The notes beneath the pieces are model-generated. The model worked only from the letters and a program-made list of their open reading frames with translations. It was not told where the DNA came from and searched no databases. A program made the translations under genes and the position numbers. Of a stretch of 64,000 nt of DNA, positions 12,775 through 23,197 are shown piece by piece. The stretch is from Marthasterias glacialis. Taxonomy: Eukaryota; Echinodermata; Asteroidea; Forcipulatida; Asteriidae. The DNA lies in assembly GCA_911728455.2 (NCBI GenBank), contig OU452219.1:3966320-4030319 (forward strand). The letters are read 5' to 3'. Each line of letters begins with the position of its first letter. Position 1 is the first letter of the stretch.

Positions 12775-15700
12775 TCATTTCTTCTGGGTATTTGAGCTGA
12801 GGCTGGTATTGTTCCTACTCCCTCTGGAACCAGTAGCACTTGTGCTCTTACTTTTTCGGCGGGAATGAGACCCGACTCTGATATTTCTGGCCATCTTCTC
12901 TACCGAAATCAAGTCCACTGTGAACAACTGAAAGAGATATACAAGGGGAACAAAAAACATACTAAGGCATTGTTTTTCCAAATCAAATTCTTTTAAATCA
13001 CGTGTGAGTCTGTGTTTCAAGCCTCCGCCAAAATGCAAGTTTCCATAAATGATGTAGTTCCTCAACACTAATATTTGTATGTTTCTTCTTCCAACAGGGT
13101 AGCCAATTCAGTGGACCCATTGGTCCTCCATGGGTACCCAACAGACCCTTCTCACTGACCTCACATTTCTATAGCAAGATGCCGGTTTGTCTGCCATGCT
13201 GGAATACTACGCACATGCAAGATACAAACGCATAAGGCCATCCGCTGTTGCGTTTCAGAGCACATGCTCGCGCAATTCTATTAGTGTGTGTTACTGTTCA
13301 TGGCGTGTGTGTTCAAATATTGCAGCATGGCGAGCAATAAAATAGTGACGTCATCTGAGAAGGATCTATACTAATATTTGTATATTTCTTCTTCCAACAG
13401 GGTTATCAATTCGGTAGAACCATTGGTCTCCCGTGCCTTCCCAATATATTACAAGCATTAAAACAGTAAAATATTAAAATACAGACCAATTTATAAGAAA
13501 GAAAAAATGATTAGCAAGAACAAGTTGAAATATAAGGGCTACAAATCATACTGGTTAAATTAACAAGTTGTAAGACGAAAAAAAAATTAAATAAGAGAGA
13601 AACAAGTACAGTGATCAAAAAGGAAAACTTATTAAAAATCCAGAATAGCAAGAAACCCAATTAATATAAGTAGAAACTATAATTAGATAGTAAACCTGCG
13701 GGTACAGCCATGTGGTTAAATCTCTTTTGAGAGTAGTGTTGGCTCTGAAAAGAGCGGGAGTGGTCTCGACGTTTCGAACAGTGTGCTCTGTTCGTCTTCA
13801 GGAGAACATTGAACAGAGCACACTGATCGAAACGTCGAGACCACTCTGGCTCTTTTCAGAGCTAACACTCCTCTCAAAAGAGATTTAACCACACTGTTGT
13901 ACCCGCAAGTTTACTATTTAATTATAGTTTCTACTTATTCTCTTCACCATGCAAAGCTTCAAACATCACTTACGGTACCAATTAATATACCAAAAGAAAA
14001 AAAAAGAAAAAAAAGTAATGACAATAAAACAATCCACTTACCATGATGAAATGAAGTTTCTCGATACTGCTCATTGTCTCAAGGGGTGGGTCATGCTCCT
14101 TGTGGCATTTCTCTGCAATGTCATTAATAGCCATCTGGATTCTTCCTAACACTTCACTCTGTCCAAACAATTATATATTATAATAATGATAAAAATGTGT
14201 TCTTTCAGATTTGTTTTAAAAGCTGGCATTTTAAGCATAACGACTTGAAAAAAACTTGAAAGGCCAAACTGGCCTGTTAAATGTTGTGTCAATTTCTTAT
14301 TGTTTTTTTTAGTGACGTCCCAGCTTACCTGATCTCTGTAGCTGTTAAGTTCCATGAAGATCATTTCTTCCAACTGAGAGTTTGACTCTATTTTTTCCTC
14401 CTGTAAGCTCTGAAGCTCTGCCAACTGACGGTTGATCAACTAATGAGAGGAGAAAAAAAAAACCACAAAAAAACAGTTATGTCACTGATTAAAAAGTCAT
14501 AAACCAAGCTTGGTAAAACCTGTGGGTTACGTTAGTCCAGGAGATGTTGATTTCAATAGAAACATCTTTGAACTGTATTTAAATAACAGGATTTAAAAAT
14601 TCAAGTAGAAATTCCATATTCAACTCCGGATCGACTGCATTAAGCCTCCTACGATCTGACCATTTAGTATCATCCACTGTGGCTTAGAGTGATTCATAAA
14701 CTAAGCCAGCCTGCAAAATGATATAATGTGGTGAATGCATCTACACAGGACACAGTCAACCCTCCTACTCTCTGACCATTTAATGTCAACCCTCCTACTC
14801 TCTGACCAATCAATATCATCCACTGTGGATTTGAATGAAGTCTGCCCGCCCGTACTATGGTACCACGTTGTGAATGCATCTGAAGTCTACTTTCTTACTG
14901 TCTGACCATTTAAATATCATCCACTGTGATGGATAGACTCCGCCAACCTGTAATGTGATATCATGTGGTGAATGCATCTACACAGTAGGCCTACACACAT
15001 GTATACAGTTAGTCCTGTGCAACCAGACAGTGGCGTGTCATGGCCGAGCGGATAAGAACACTGGACTCAAGCTCTGGTTTTTCTGATCAGCAGAGTGTGG
15101 GTTCAGAGTCCCGGTCTGACACTTGTGTCCTTAAGCAAGACACTTAACCATTATTGCTGCGTCCTTCGGATGGGACGTAAAAGCCGTAGGCCCCGTGTGT
15201 TGTGTAATGCACGTAAAAGAGAAGGGGTTCGCCCCGGTTTTCCTGGTTTGATCGGCTGCAGATTGCGTCACAGCACTTTGTAAATCATTACATGGTGCTA
15301 TGTAAAGGAACATGTCTTATACTTCAAAACATAACTCTGCATATACCTTGTAGGAAAAAATACTGAGTGCTTTGAGATGCCCATCGGGTGTGATAAAGTG
15401 CTATATAAGTATTTCAAACGGTTGGTCAACCCAGCGGAATGTGAATCAGCAGAAGGGGGATATGACTCTAGAAGCATTTATTTTTGATGTGTCAAAAAAA
15501 GTGAAGATAATTATGTCGTTTTCATTCTTGATGAGGTCTCCACTCACCAATTTCTTCTGGTCATGATTATATTTGAGTTCATCTAGCATCTGGTTATCTG
15601 TATCTACTTGATCAGTCATCAGCTGTACTCGACCAATCAGAGCCTGGTTAGTAGCGCTGAGAGTCCGGTGTCTGTCCATTAGACTTCGTAACATAGAATC

Positions 15701-18700
15701 ATTCACCTCCAGGTAGTCTGTACAAAGGAATCAAATAACAGTGCAAGCTTCAACTACAAAGGGTAACAGACTGACCAAGTTGGTCCCAAACATAATGAGT
15801 TTTACGTGTGTGAGATTCTGTTTCTTCAAATAGTTTAGTTCAACAAAGTTTATGGCTATAAAAATTATGTTATATTGTTGGGAAAGTCAAATTTAGCAAT
15901 GAAATATATGAAAGTCAAATAAGTTTAACAAATCAACGAAGAAAACCTGAGAATACGACTTGATCTCAGTTTCCGGTTACTTGTAAATAATTGAGAATTT
16001 TGTCCAAGTGAAGTTCATGCTCTCATTAAACCTTTGTAAAAGTTATGCACAAATTGGTGCGCGATTCTCAATTGGTCCTGCGTGTAGTCTGAATTGGTCC
16101 TGTGTGTAGTCTGGAATCATTGAGGTCGAAGATGCATCCTCATCCCAAGTTTCAATTTTGTTCCAATGTTAATTTTAACTGTTTGAATTATATAAAAATT
16201 GAAATTGTTCTCATAAAAAATTGCTATGAGTAATTTTATTTTCAAGAACTTTGTATACATAAAATTTTAAAAGACGAATTGATTTCTGAAAAAATTTTAG
16301 TTTTCTTTTGACGTGTTTTCTCATTTTTGATACGTGTGAGACTTGCATAGTCTATACTTATTGGCTTCTCAAACCGTGTGAAGTGGGCGTGGCCTATGGT
16401 TTAGTACAGCTTATTAAGTCCTATATTTTGTTGTTCCAACAGTAGCTCCAAATATTTTGCTATGAGCATGAAATCTAGGTCCCTCCACTTTATTTTTTTT
16501 TTTTTTAATTCCCCTGCACAGAATCTGCTTCATGCATTTTTCCTATGAACCAATTTATCGTCTGCTCAGCTTCCAATATTGTGAAATTAAAAACAAATTC
16601 CTGACGATAAGAAGCGAAACTTTGACTTACTCTCTGGAATATCATCCAGCACTCTCATCAAGTAGTCTTCATATTTCTTGTACCTCTGCAATCTTGAGCA
16701 AAGTTGCTTATGCCTGATGGAAAGAGAGGAGGAACATGTATAAAGTTTGGTATTGGTTCATTATAATGGAAAGCAATCGAGGAGACGTCCAGTAAAAACC
16801 TTCGTCGACCAACTAAGATGTGACACAGGTATGCAGGAGGCAAGGAGTGGTGTTATTACAAACTGGTTCCTTCCCAATGAGCCATTTGCGAGTGAGATTT
16901 GAATAATGTCTGGTACAATGACTTCACTGGTCACAAGTGAACACTCAAATTGGATTCCCCAGACTAAAGACACTGTTGCTACCTCACATGGTTCAGGGCA
17001 AGCTTTTGCATAGCAACCTTCAGGTGGGCAAAGCCTGTTAACACCATGTCATACACATTCATGCAGAATTGTATATGGGTGATCGCTGTATTTTACGTAA
17101 CTTCGCAAATGCTTGCTCAAAACCACGTGACACAGCAACTGTCTTTAGTCTGAGGAATTCAAATTTTTCAGCGGTTACTTGTGACAAAGCAAGTCAGTGT
17201 ACCTGACATGATTCAACTGTAACTCGCAAATGTCTTATTCTCTACCATGCAAATTTGAGATCTGTCTGGCCGTTCATGGCACTTGTGTCCTTGAGCAAGA
17301 TACTTCACCATAATTACTTTGTCCTTCGGATGAGATGTTAAGTCATAGGTTTCTGTGTACTAGGATTAGTAGTGCACGTAAAAGAACCCGGAACACTTAT
17401 TGTGGAAGATTAGGGCAATTACCCCGGTGTTTCTGGTTCACATGGCAAGCACCCTTGTCTACAGGTTTCCTCAGGCTTGAGAGCTACAGTGATTAAGTTC
17501 ACTTATGAGGCATCCTTGGTTTCATTAACAGAAACACATAACACTACTACTACTACTAATAATAATGATTCTTACGAGAGCTTGACGTCTTCCAGTTGCT
17601 CTATCAGCTGCTCATACTCGCTTTGCTTCTGATCTTTCAGTTTCAACTCTGTCTGGTATTTGTGGATCGCCCGTCTCCTCTTGGCTTCCGTCTCTTGAAT
17701 AAATTTGTCAAATTTATTGACTCTGTCTTTCATCTGTGGGATGATCACGTAACACTTTGTTTTAAAGGTAGTGTGTCATGAATTGGATGTATTGGAAGAG
17801 TAAATTAATTTCCATTCCATCCTCTTGTTTTCGATAAACACATAATACAACAAACCTGCAAAAATTTTCATCAAACTTGGTGCTCAGGTTTTCGTGAAAA
17901 CAAAGAATATGCTTTATGTTTTGTCAAGGATTTGTGCATGTTCTTATTGAGCTTTTTCGAATCGAAATACGCAGTTGTGATTTGGGGGGTCTTCAAATGC
18001 TATTTCCCCAACTTGACAGTATTCCACGCAGAAATATTTTGGATTGGTACTCGTACGATTTATACAATCAATGATCTTTGAAACTGAAATTGATAATTTT
18101 TGCTACAATTACCAATCCTGTTTGTTGTCTTTCGTTCATTTTGTTTCAAGGAAACATTTCCCTAAACTATCCTTTTAAATCATTTGAAGTCTGTTAAATT
18201 TTCTTTACCACATTATTTGCTTATTTTTCTCATGAATTGAGACAAAGTTTAAGACACAATTTCCAAAGACGGCAGTATTTCTGACGGACACACTGAATGT
18301 CCTCACCCTCTGCTGTTTCTTTTGGAGCTCAATGCGTTTCTTTTCACACTCTGCCATTCGACGCTTGAAGTTCTCTCTCTTCGTCTGTAGTTCAAGGGTG
18401 ACTTTGTCCACTTCAACTTCTCGCTTGAGGAGAAGCGTCTTCTGCATCGTATTCAGGCCAGTTTCTATCAGCTTCCCCGCAGACTATGGTGTAAAAAAAA
18501 ACCAATGATCCCTCATATTTCTATTTTACAATTTGAAGTGGCAATAAAAATTTCACTGATTTGAAAAGAGAAATGGCTGTAAGGGAAATATTGCAGTTCT
18601 GTGCTAAAAAACAAACAAACAAACATACAAACAAAACCAGCATGACTTGAAGATGATGAAGATACAATATTGGAACAGAGGAATCATGATACCAAACAGA

Positions 18701-21547
18701 TTTTACAATTGCAAATATTTTCAAATGATAGGTTACTTGGGTAAGCTTGTACTACACAGCCAATCTTCAGACAGATTTTCACAATTTGTAAGTAGGATTT
18801 GAAACTGTGCATGGTGGAGCATACAATCGGGTAAGCTTGTAACACCATGCACATCTAATACCTCTCTATGAGTTGTGGAGGTTCTGACAAGAACCGACGG
18901 TAACAACTCAACGTTTCAGTCAGTATGCTCGGATCGTATTTAGGAGAAAGCAACTGAAGTGCATCTATCTTTGTTTAGTTCTTATACAAAAAAATGTGAA
19001 GATATTGTTTTTTTTCTCTTAATTATTGCTGATATTTCATGAAGAAAAGAAGTCAACTTACATTCCTCCTTATATGAACTAAACAACTACCACAAAATAG
19101 TAGCAGCAAGAAATCAAATTTCCTTCCTTATTTTGGTCGAAATTTTTCAATAATTCTTACCTCCTTGACGATGGGGTATTTGTTGACATCTTCTTCCTCC
19201 TCACTGGCAATACAAATAAACATTATTATATTGATATCAACACTTATATGAGAACGTTTATTTTTTGTTTCTTGTCAGAACCAGTGTCATAGGGTATTCT
19301 GTCCTCCGGGTAATGTGTCCACCATACGGTAAATTAACTTGGCGCTATCAGAAGGAGTTAGTACACAATTCGCCGTATGCCCGGACAGAATCTCCTGCCG
19401 GAGAGAATCTCCTTCCACACCGGCATATGAAATAACTGACCTGACTTAACTGTACATAATGGCACTTGCTGTATCTTTAAGCATAACCAGTATCAACACT
19501 TTGTGTGACCCAACACACATGTGACTAACAAACCTGTGAAATCGGTCATAGGAGTCACCCGTCATATGTTTTCAACCATCCTCACAAGATCAAAACTAAC
19601 TGTTTTACTCATTTCTCAAAAACTATAGCATCTTAGGCCACAGTATTACCAAGGGAGGTTTTCCTTCATGACCATCTCTTTACCATGTAAGTTATGTGCA
19701 AATCTGTGAATATTTATATTGTCAATCTTACCAGTGTTATGGTCTATCTAAACTACTTTATTACCTCCGGAAAAACATTATTGGGTATTTCATATTTGTT
19801 GATGATAAAATGATATATTTATTTGGGAATAAATCAAGGGAAAATGCAATTGTAAAACAAACTATTCTTTGTTTTCATTTCAGAGGGTTGTCAATTTTAT
19901 TCTTACAAGTTATTGATTTTGTTTTGGACTCAAAATGTTCAGTGGTACCACTGAAATCTGTAAACAGGGTGCTTTTGGTCTTGGGGCCAGCTGGTGACTT
20001 GTGAGGGCAAAGTTTTTTTTTGTCTGTTTTGGCCAAATTTGTGGAACTTCTTCATTATTGATTTATTGACAAAACATCAACAGTCTCAAAAGAAGTTAAT
20101 ATGTCCACTTCGATAAATATAAGCTAAATGGCAAATTGGTTTTTAGATGTTTGAAGAACATTTGCAATGATCAAAATCTGTCAGATACACAGCGTTATGG
20201 CTATTGTAACTGTTTGATGAATAGAATATTTTTTCAAACAGTTACAATATTTATCATTAGGTTTATTGTTAGACTGGTAAAGTGGTGCTGCAAACAACCA
20301 CCACTGTTTTTTTTACAATTTTTTGAGGGGGTGAAATAAGATATTTTGGGGTCATATATTAGTGAAAAAGTGGTGGTCATATTCTCCACATCACATTTTT
20401 ATCTGGAGAGAGTGGAGTATGAATAAAACAAACACTGAAAAGTGGACCCTAATTTAATTTGCTGTGATTTGGAAACTGTAAATTACAGTGTAATTTTTAA
20501 TGAACATTCACTGAAGAAAAACAAGCTTTAAGCTCAACATTTTGTTAAGGACATGCCACATTAATTTAAACTTTGAACGTATATCAATGCTCCGTGATTT
20601 ATTCGATGAATTGATGACTACTCTGTTTAGAATTCAATGGAGTGACGGCCTTTTGCGTTGCTTTTATTTTATGTTTATGAACGAGTTAGGGGCGAGTTTA
20701 CTGCGTGCAACGGGTTCACCTTGTTCTCTATAAACACACACTCACCCTCGTTCTCCAAGTTGAGTCACGAAAACACTCTTTTTCTGTGGCTCCAAGTCCA
20801 GCCTGTATGAATGGGATGTATCTGCTGCACCTGCCATGTTTATTTTTGACAATTTTAACCTTCAAAACCAAACTTTCTGAGCTTTTTTAAAGCTATCCGA
20901 GAATCGCTTTTCTGACTGAAGACCGCTGTGTGTATCCAACGGTAACACAGCAATACAATGGTAAAGTCACGTGATACACTGTCTTGCCAGCGTAGTCTGG
21001 TGCTCCTAACATTCTGTACATTTAAAAGATTGGATTTAAGTTGGGCTTCAGACTTGTGTTAATTGATTGATGCACCTGTTTCATATCAACGTCGTCTGCT
21101 AGCAAGTGCTTTGAGAGATTGAAAGAAATTGTCGAGTTTGCATGAATTTAGCACTAGCGTGGAGGAAATATACTATCTTCGGCAAAACAGAAGAACAATC
21201 TTTATGTGGCCGATAATGACCAACTTTACATCAGAAATGGTATATCAGGAATTTGCTCAAAGACGGTTCAATGATCTTGGCTCATTTTACCACTTATGCA
21301 TGTTCTTGTGGTAGCAGTTCTGTAGTACAGTATTCAAGAAGAATTCAACGCTAAATTTGATTGTTCAAGTGATGATGCACTATCTAAAGCCAACTTCTCG
21401 TTGGTGGTCAAATCTCGAGAACAAAAGTCGGAGTCGAAAACCCTCCCGCTTGTAGTAATTATGTGCATACTCCTTGTAAATAGCCGATTGTTTATTGAAA
21501 ATTGATGATAACTCTGAGACATCTAATTTAGGATTTTTCTTAGACAT
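12775..21547 (-). CDS. CFAP73/CCDC42-family (DUF4200) coiled-coil protein, complete, 9 exons
   Basis: Exons in transcript order: 21547-21471, 19203-19161, 18483-18307, 17733-17576, 16713-16631, 15717-15548, 14439-14329, 14158-14042, 12927-12775. All have GT/AG borders and sum to 1089 nt, giving 362 residues. The start is MSKKNPKLDVSELSSIFNKQ. Exon 3 (LLLKREVEVDKVTLELQTKR) and exon 4 (KFDKFIQETEAKRRRAIHKY) match the DUF4200 signature of CCDC42 and CFAP73, including the KF-(D/E)-(K/Q)-F-(I/L)-Q block followed by KRxRA. Almost the whole protein is predicted coiled coil, ending in a basic Ser/Arg-rich tail (SHSRRKSKSTSATGSRGS). Known family members work in cilia and flagella (axonemal inner-arm/MIA-type complex, sperm flagellum). 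Expected length about 310, so this one is longer at the C-terminus. It is the last of three head-to-tail minus-strand genes and converges on SAV1. I cannot tell CFAP73 from CCDC42 or another DUF4200 paralog. Exon 1 is the least certain, although its two-base overhang fits exon 2 (YK-D-EEEED). Confidence 0.85.
13068..13431. repeat. Pair of direct repeats around a 240-bp insert
   Basis: ACTAATATTTGTATGTTTCTTCTTCCAACAGGG-type sequence begins at about 13068 and again at about 13371, and each copy runs on about 60 bp (CCAATTC-GTGGA-CCATTGGTC versus TCAATTCGGTAGAACCATTG). They enclose 13131-13370. Both hold a good splice-acceptor-like tract (TTCTTCTTCCAACAG, plus strand), but this is inside a minus-strand intron. 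Confidence 0.55.
13666..13938. mobile_element. Long foldback element in DUF4200 gene intron 8
   Basis: Two arms of about 123 bp (13666-13796 and 13814-13938) are inverted with roughly ten mismatches. The core arm text is GTCTCGACGTTTCGAACAGTGTGCTCTGTTC and its complement. The loop GTCTTCAGGAGAACATT is about 17 bp. No ORF. A worn relative of the core occurs near 18880-18955 (AACTCAACGTTTCAGTCAGT). Confidence 0.75.
14640..14980 (+). repeat. CCTCCTACTCTCTGACCATT repeat, tandem units
   Basis: Four or more heads (CCTCCTACGATCTGACCATT, CCTCCTACTCTCTGACCATT and others), each followed by ATCATCCACTGTG and GTGGTGAATGCATCTACACA. Located in the DUF4200 gene intron between exons 15717-15548 and 14439-14329. 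Confidence 0.55.
15031..15413 (+). repeat. tRNA-derived SINE, family 1, near full length
   Basis: The head TGGCGTGTCATGGCCGAGCG (A-box-like, Leu/Ser tRNA-type) and GGGTTCAGAGTCCCGG (B-box) are followed by a conserved body (CACTTGTGTCCTTAAGCAAG, GTCCTTCGGATGGGACGTAA) and a tail ending GTGATAAAGTGCTATATAAG. In an intron of the DUF4200 gene. Confidence 0.75.
17275..17530 (+). repeat. SINE family 1, 3' part
   Basis: Begins at CACTTGTGTCCTTGAGCAAG and continues GTCCTTCGGATGAGATGTTA and GTGCACGTAAAAGAACCCGG. The tRNA-like head is absent or degraded. Lies in an intron of the DUF4200 gene just before exon 17733-17576. Confidence 0.55.
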
Positions 21548-22550
21548 AGCAGTAGCAGTAGTAGTTAGTAGTAGTAGTAGTATAAACAATTTTACCTCCT
21601 CCGCTGGCACATAGATATTACAAGTAATTAAACGCCACTTATTGTTGTTCTAAACACGCTGCCATAGCTAGAGCATGGTTCCCACGAGCCATTAGTACTT
21701 TTCATAACTACATTTGTTATGGTGTCAGACTGTTTGCTGGTACACACAACTTGCATTTCTTCATGTTCTGATAAAGGAAACCAGTTGTGTAGGTCAGTTG
21801 TGTAGACCCCAACCTGATTGGTGGCAGAGGACTCCCATCCAGTTCAACCCCACCCCACCCCACCCCACCCCCGCAAAAAAAAGCAAAAAAACAAACAAAC
21901 AAAAAACAACACTATTTCCCTCTTGTACAGCAGTACCCCTTCTGAAAATCCGCTGAAGAAGTCCCGAGATTCCAAGAACACAATGAAGACACAATGGGGG
22001 GGGGGGGGGTTACACCGTGCCACATCGAGCACCAAATGGGGGATAATAACAAAAAAGTAATAGCGCCTTCTAGTTGTGGATCTCGGCGGCTTATCCAAAG
22101 ATAACACCGATAGGGCCTAGCGAAATAATGTGTCCCTTCTGGGAGCTTTGTAATTATTATTCTTCGTATAAGGCCACGCCCTTTTCCCAACCCAGACTCA
22201 GTTATTGCCAAGAAAACGTGCATCGACAAAAAACAAACCAATAATCAAAGAATATATAAACTGTGATTCTCGATTTGCAAATACAGTTGTATTTAATTCA
22301 TAAAGTATATACCACAGTAACTTATGAGATTATCACTTTCAATTAATATACAAAACATTCACATTTTTTTAATACTCTATATAAATATTTACAAGTAGGC
22401 CTACACAAATCTTGAGTGAAATGTCAATAAGAAATTAATACAAAGGGAGACCAGGAGAGCGAAATAATATCATCGATTTAAATGCACAGATCGGAAGCTT
22501 ATCGTCAGAAGCAAAGACAATCGTTAAAATAAACGGAGTTGTGTACAATA

Positions 22551-22712
22551 GAGAGGTTTCATGTGACGTCACCTGAGACCTTTTTCTAATGCTGCGTGCA
22601 CAAACAGACACTGGAAATTATTCAGCAGACGACGCTCCAGCCATTGAGTTTATACATGGCTGGACCCAACATGGCTGCGAAATGAACTTTTCCCGGAGTC
22701 ATGCAGCCTCTC
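22551..22712 (-). mobile_element. GAGAGGTT-TIR MITE, copy 2
   Basis: Inverted copy of the 2003-2163 unit, starting GAGAGGTTTCATGTGACGTC and ending GCAGCCTCTC. Lies in the spacer between the DUF4200 gene and PLB1-like A. Confidence 0.65.
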
Positions 22713-22859
22713 TATAGGTTACTGTTTAAAATAGTACGACCCCCTTTCGAATGTTTGTCCGTCTTTGAGAAGACAAAGCATTGGTCTACCTTGACAGTTA
22801 CAGGTGGCAGTAGACAAAACAGGTAAAGTTTCACTTGTTTACGTAGATCTGAGCATGGG

Positions 22860-23115
22860 CCATAGAGTTATATATAAGAACTAGAGGGCGTACAAACCAT
22901 GCGACATGGCCCGACAAGGAGCATTTTTGACCATTTTAGAAAATGGCGAGGACCATTCATTTACACTGGTTACTCATCCGTTCACACAGCAACCATTTTC
23001 TAAGTGGACATTCGTATGCAATTGACCCATAGGCGTTTTCGCCCATGGTGAGTCAGTGGAGTTCCGTGCTTGGCATCGCGAGTGCTCCCTCTAGTTCTAT
23101 TATATAACTCTATGG
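22860..23115. mobile_element. TIR element beside PLB1-like A stop
   Basis: The ends CCATAGAGTTATATA-TAAGAACTAGAGGG and its complement CCCTCTAGTTCTA-TTATATAACTCTATGG are about 29 bp long. Total 256 bp, non-coding. It ends only about 80 bp beyond the lipase stop codon, so it may lie in the 3' UTR. Confidence 0.65.
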
Positions 23116-23197
23116 TTTGAGCTCAGTTCTAAGAACAATGGTTTACCTGGTAGGTCTGCTGCCACCTACCGTCCCCAATAGTCTATCATTTTGTGTC

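Larger units (their letters stand above)
21548..23197. other. Spacer between DUF4200 gene and PLB1-like A
   Basis: Contains a (CCCCA)n-like tract at 21848-21872, a G run at 21996-22009, the MITE at 22551-22712 and a foldback element at 22860-23115. It should hold the promoter and 5' UTR of the DUF4200 gene and the 3' UTR of the lipase. No TATA box or poly(A) site was identified with confidence. Confidence 0.5.

Noticed and set aside
15031..15110. tRNA-Leu/Ser-like head
   Set aside because: Seen in at least six copies with a shared non-tRNA body, so a SINE and not a tRNA gene.
21794..22241. Overlapping minus ORFs around the CCCCA and G runs
   Set aside because: Open frames are created by low-complexity tracts; several frames are open at once, as expected for repeats.
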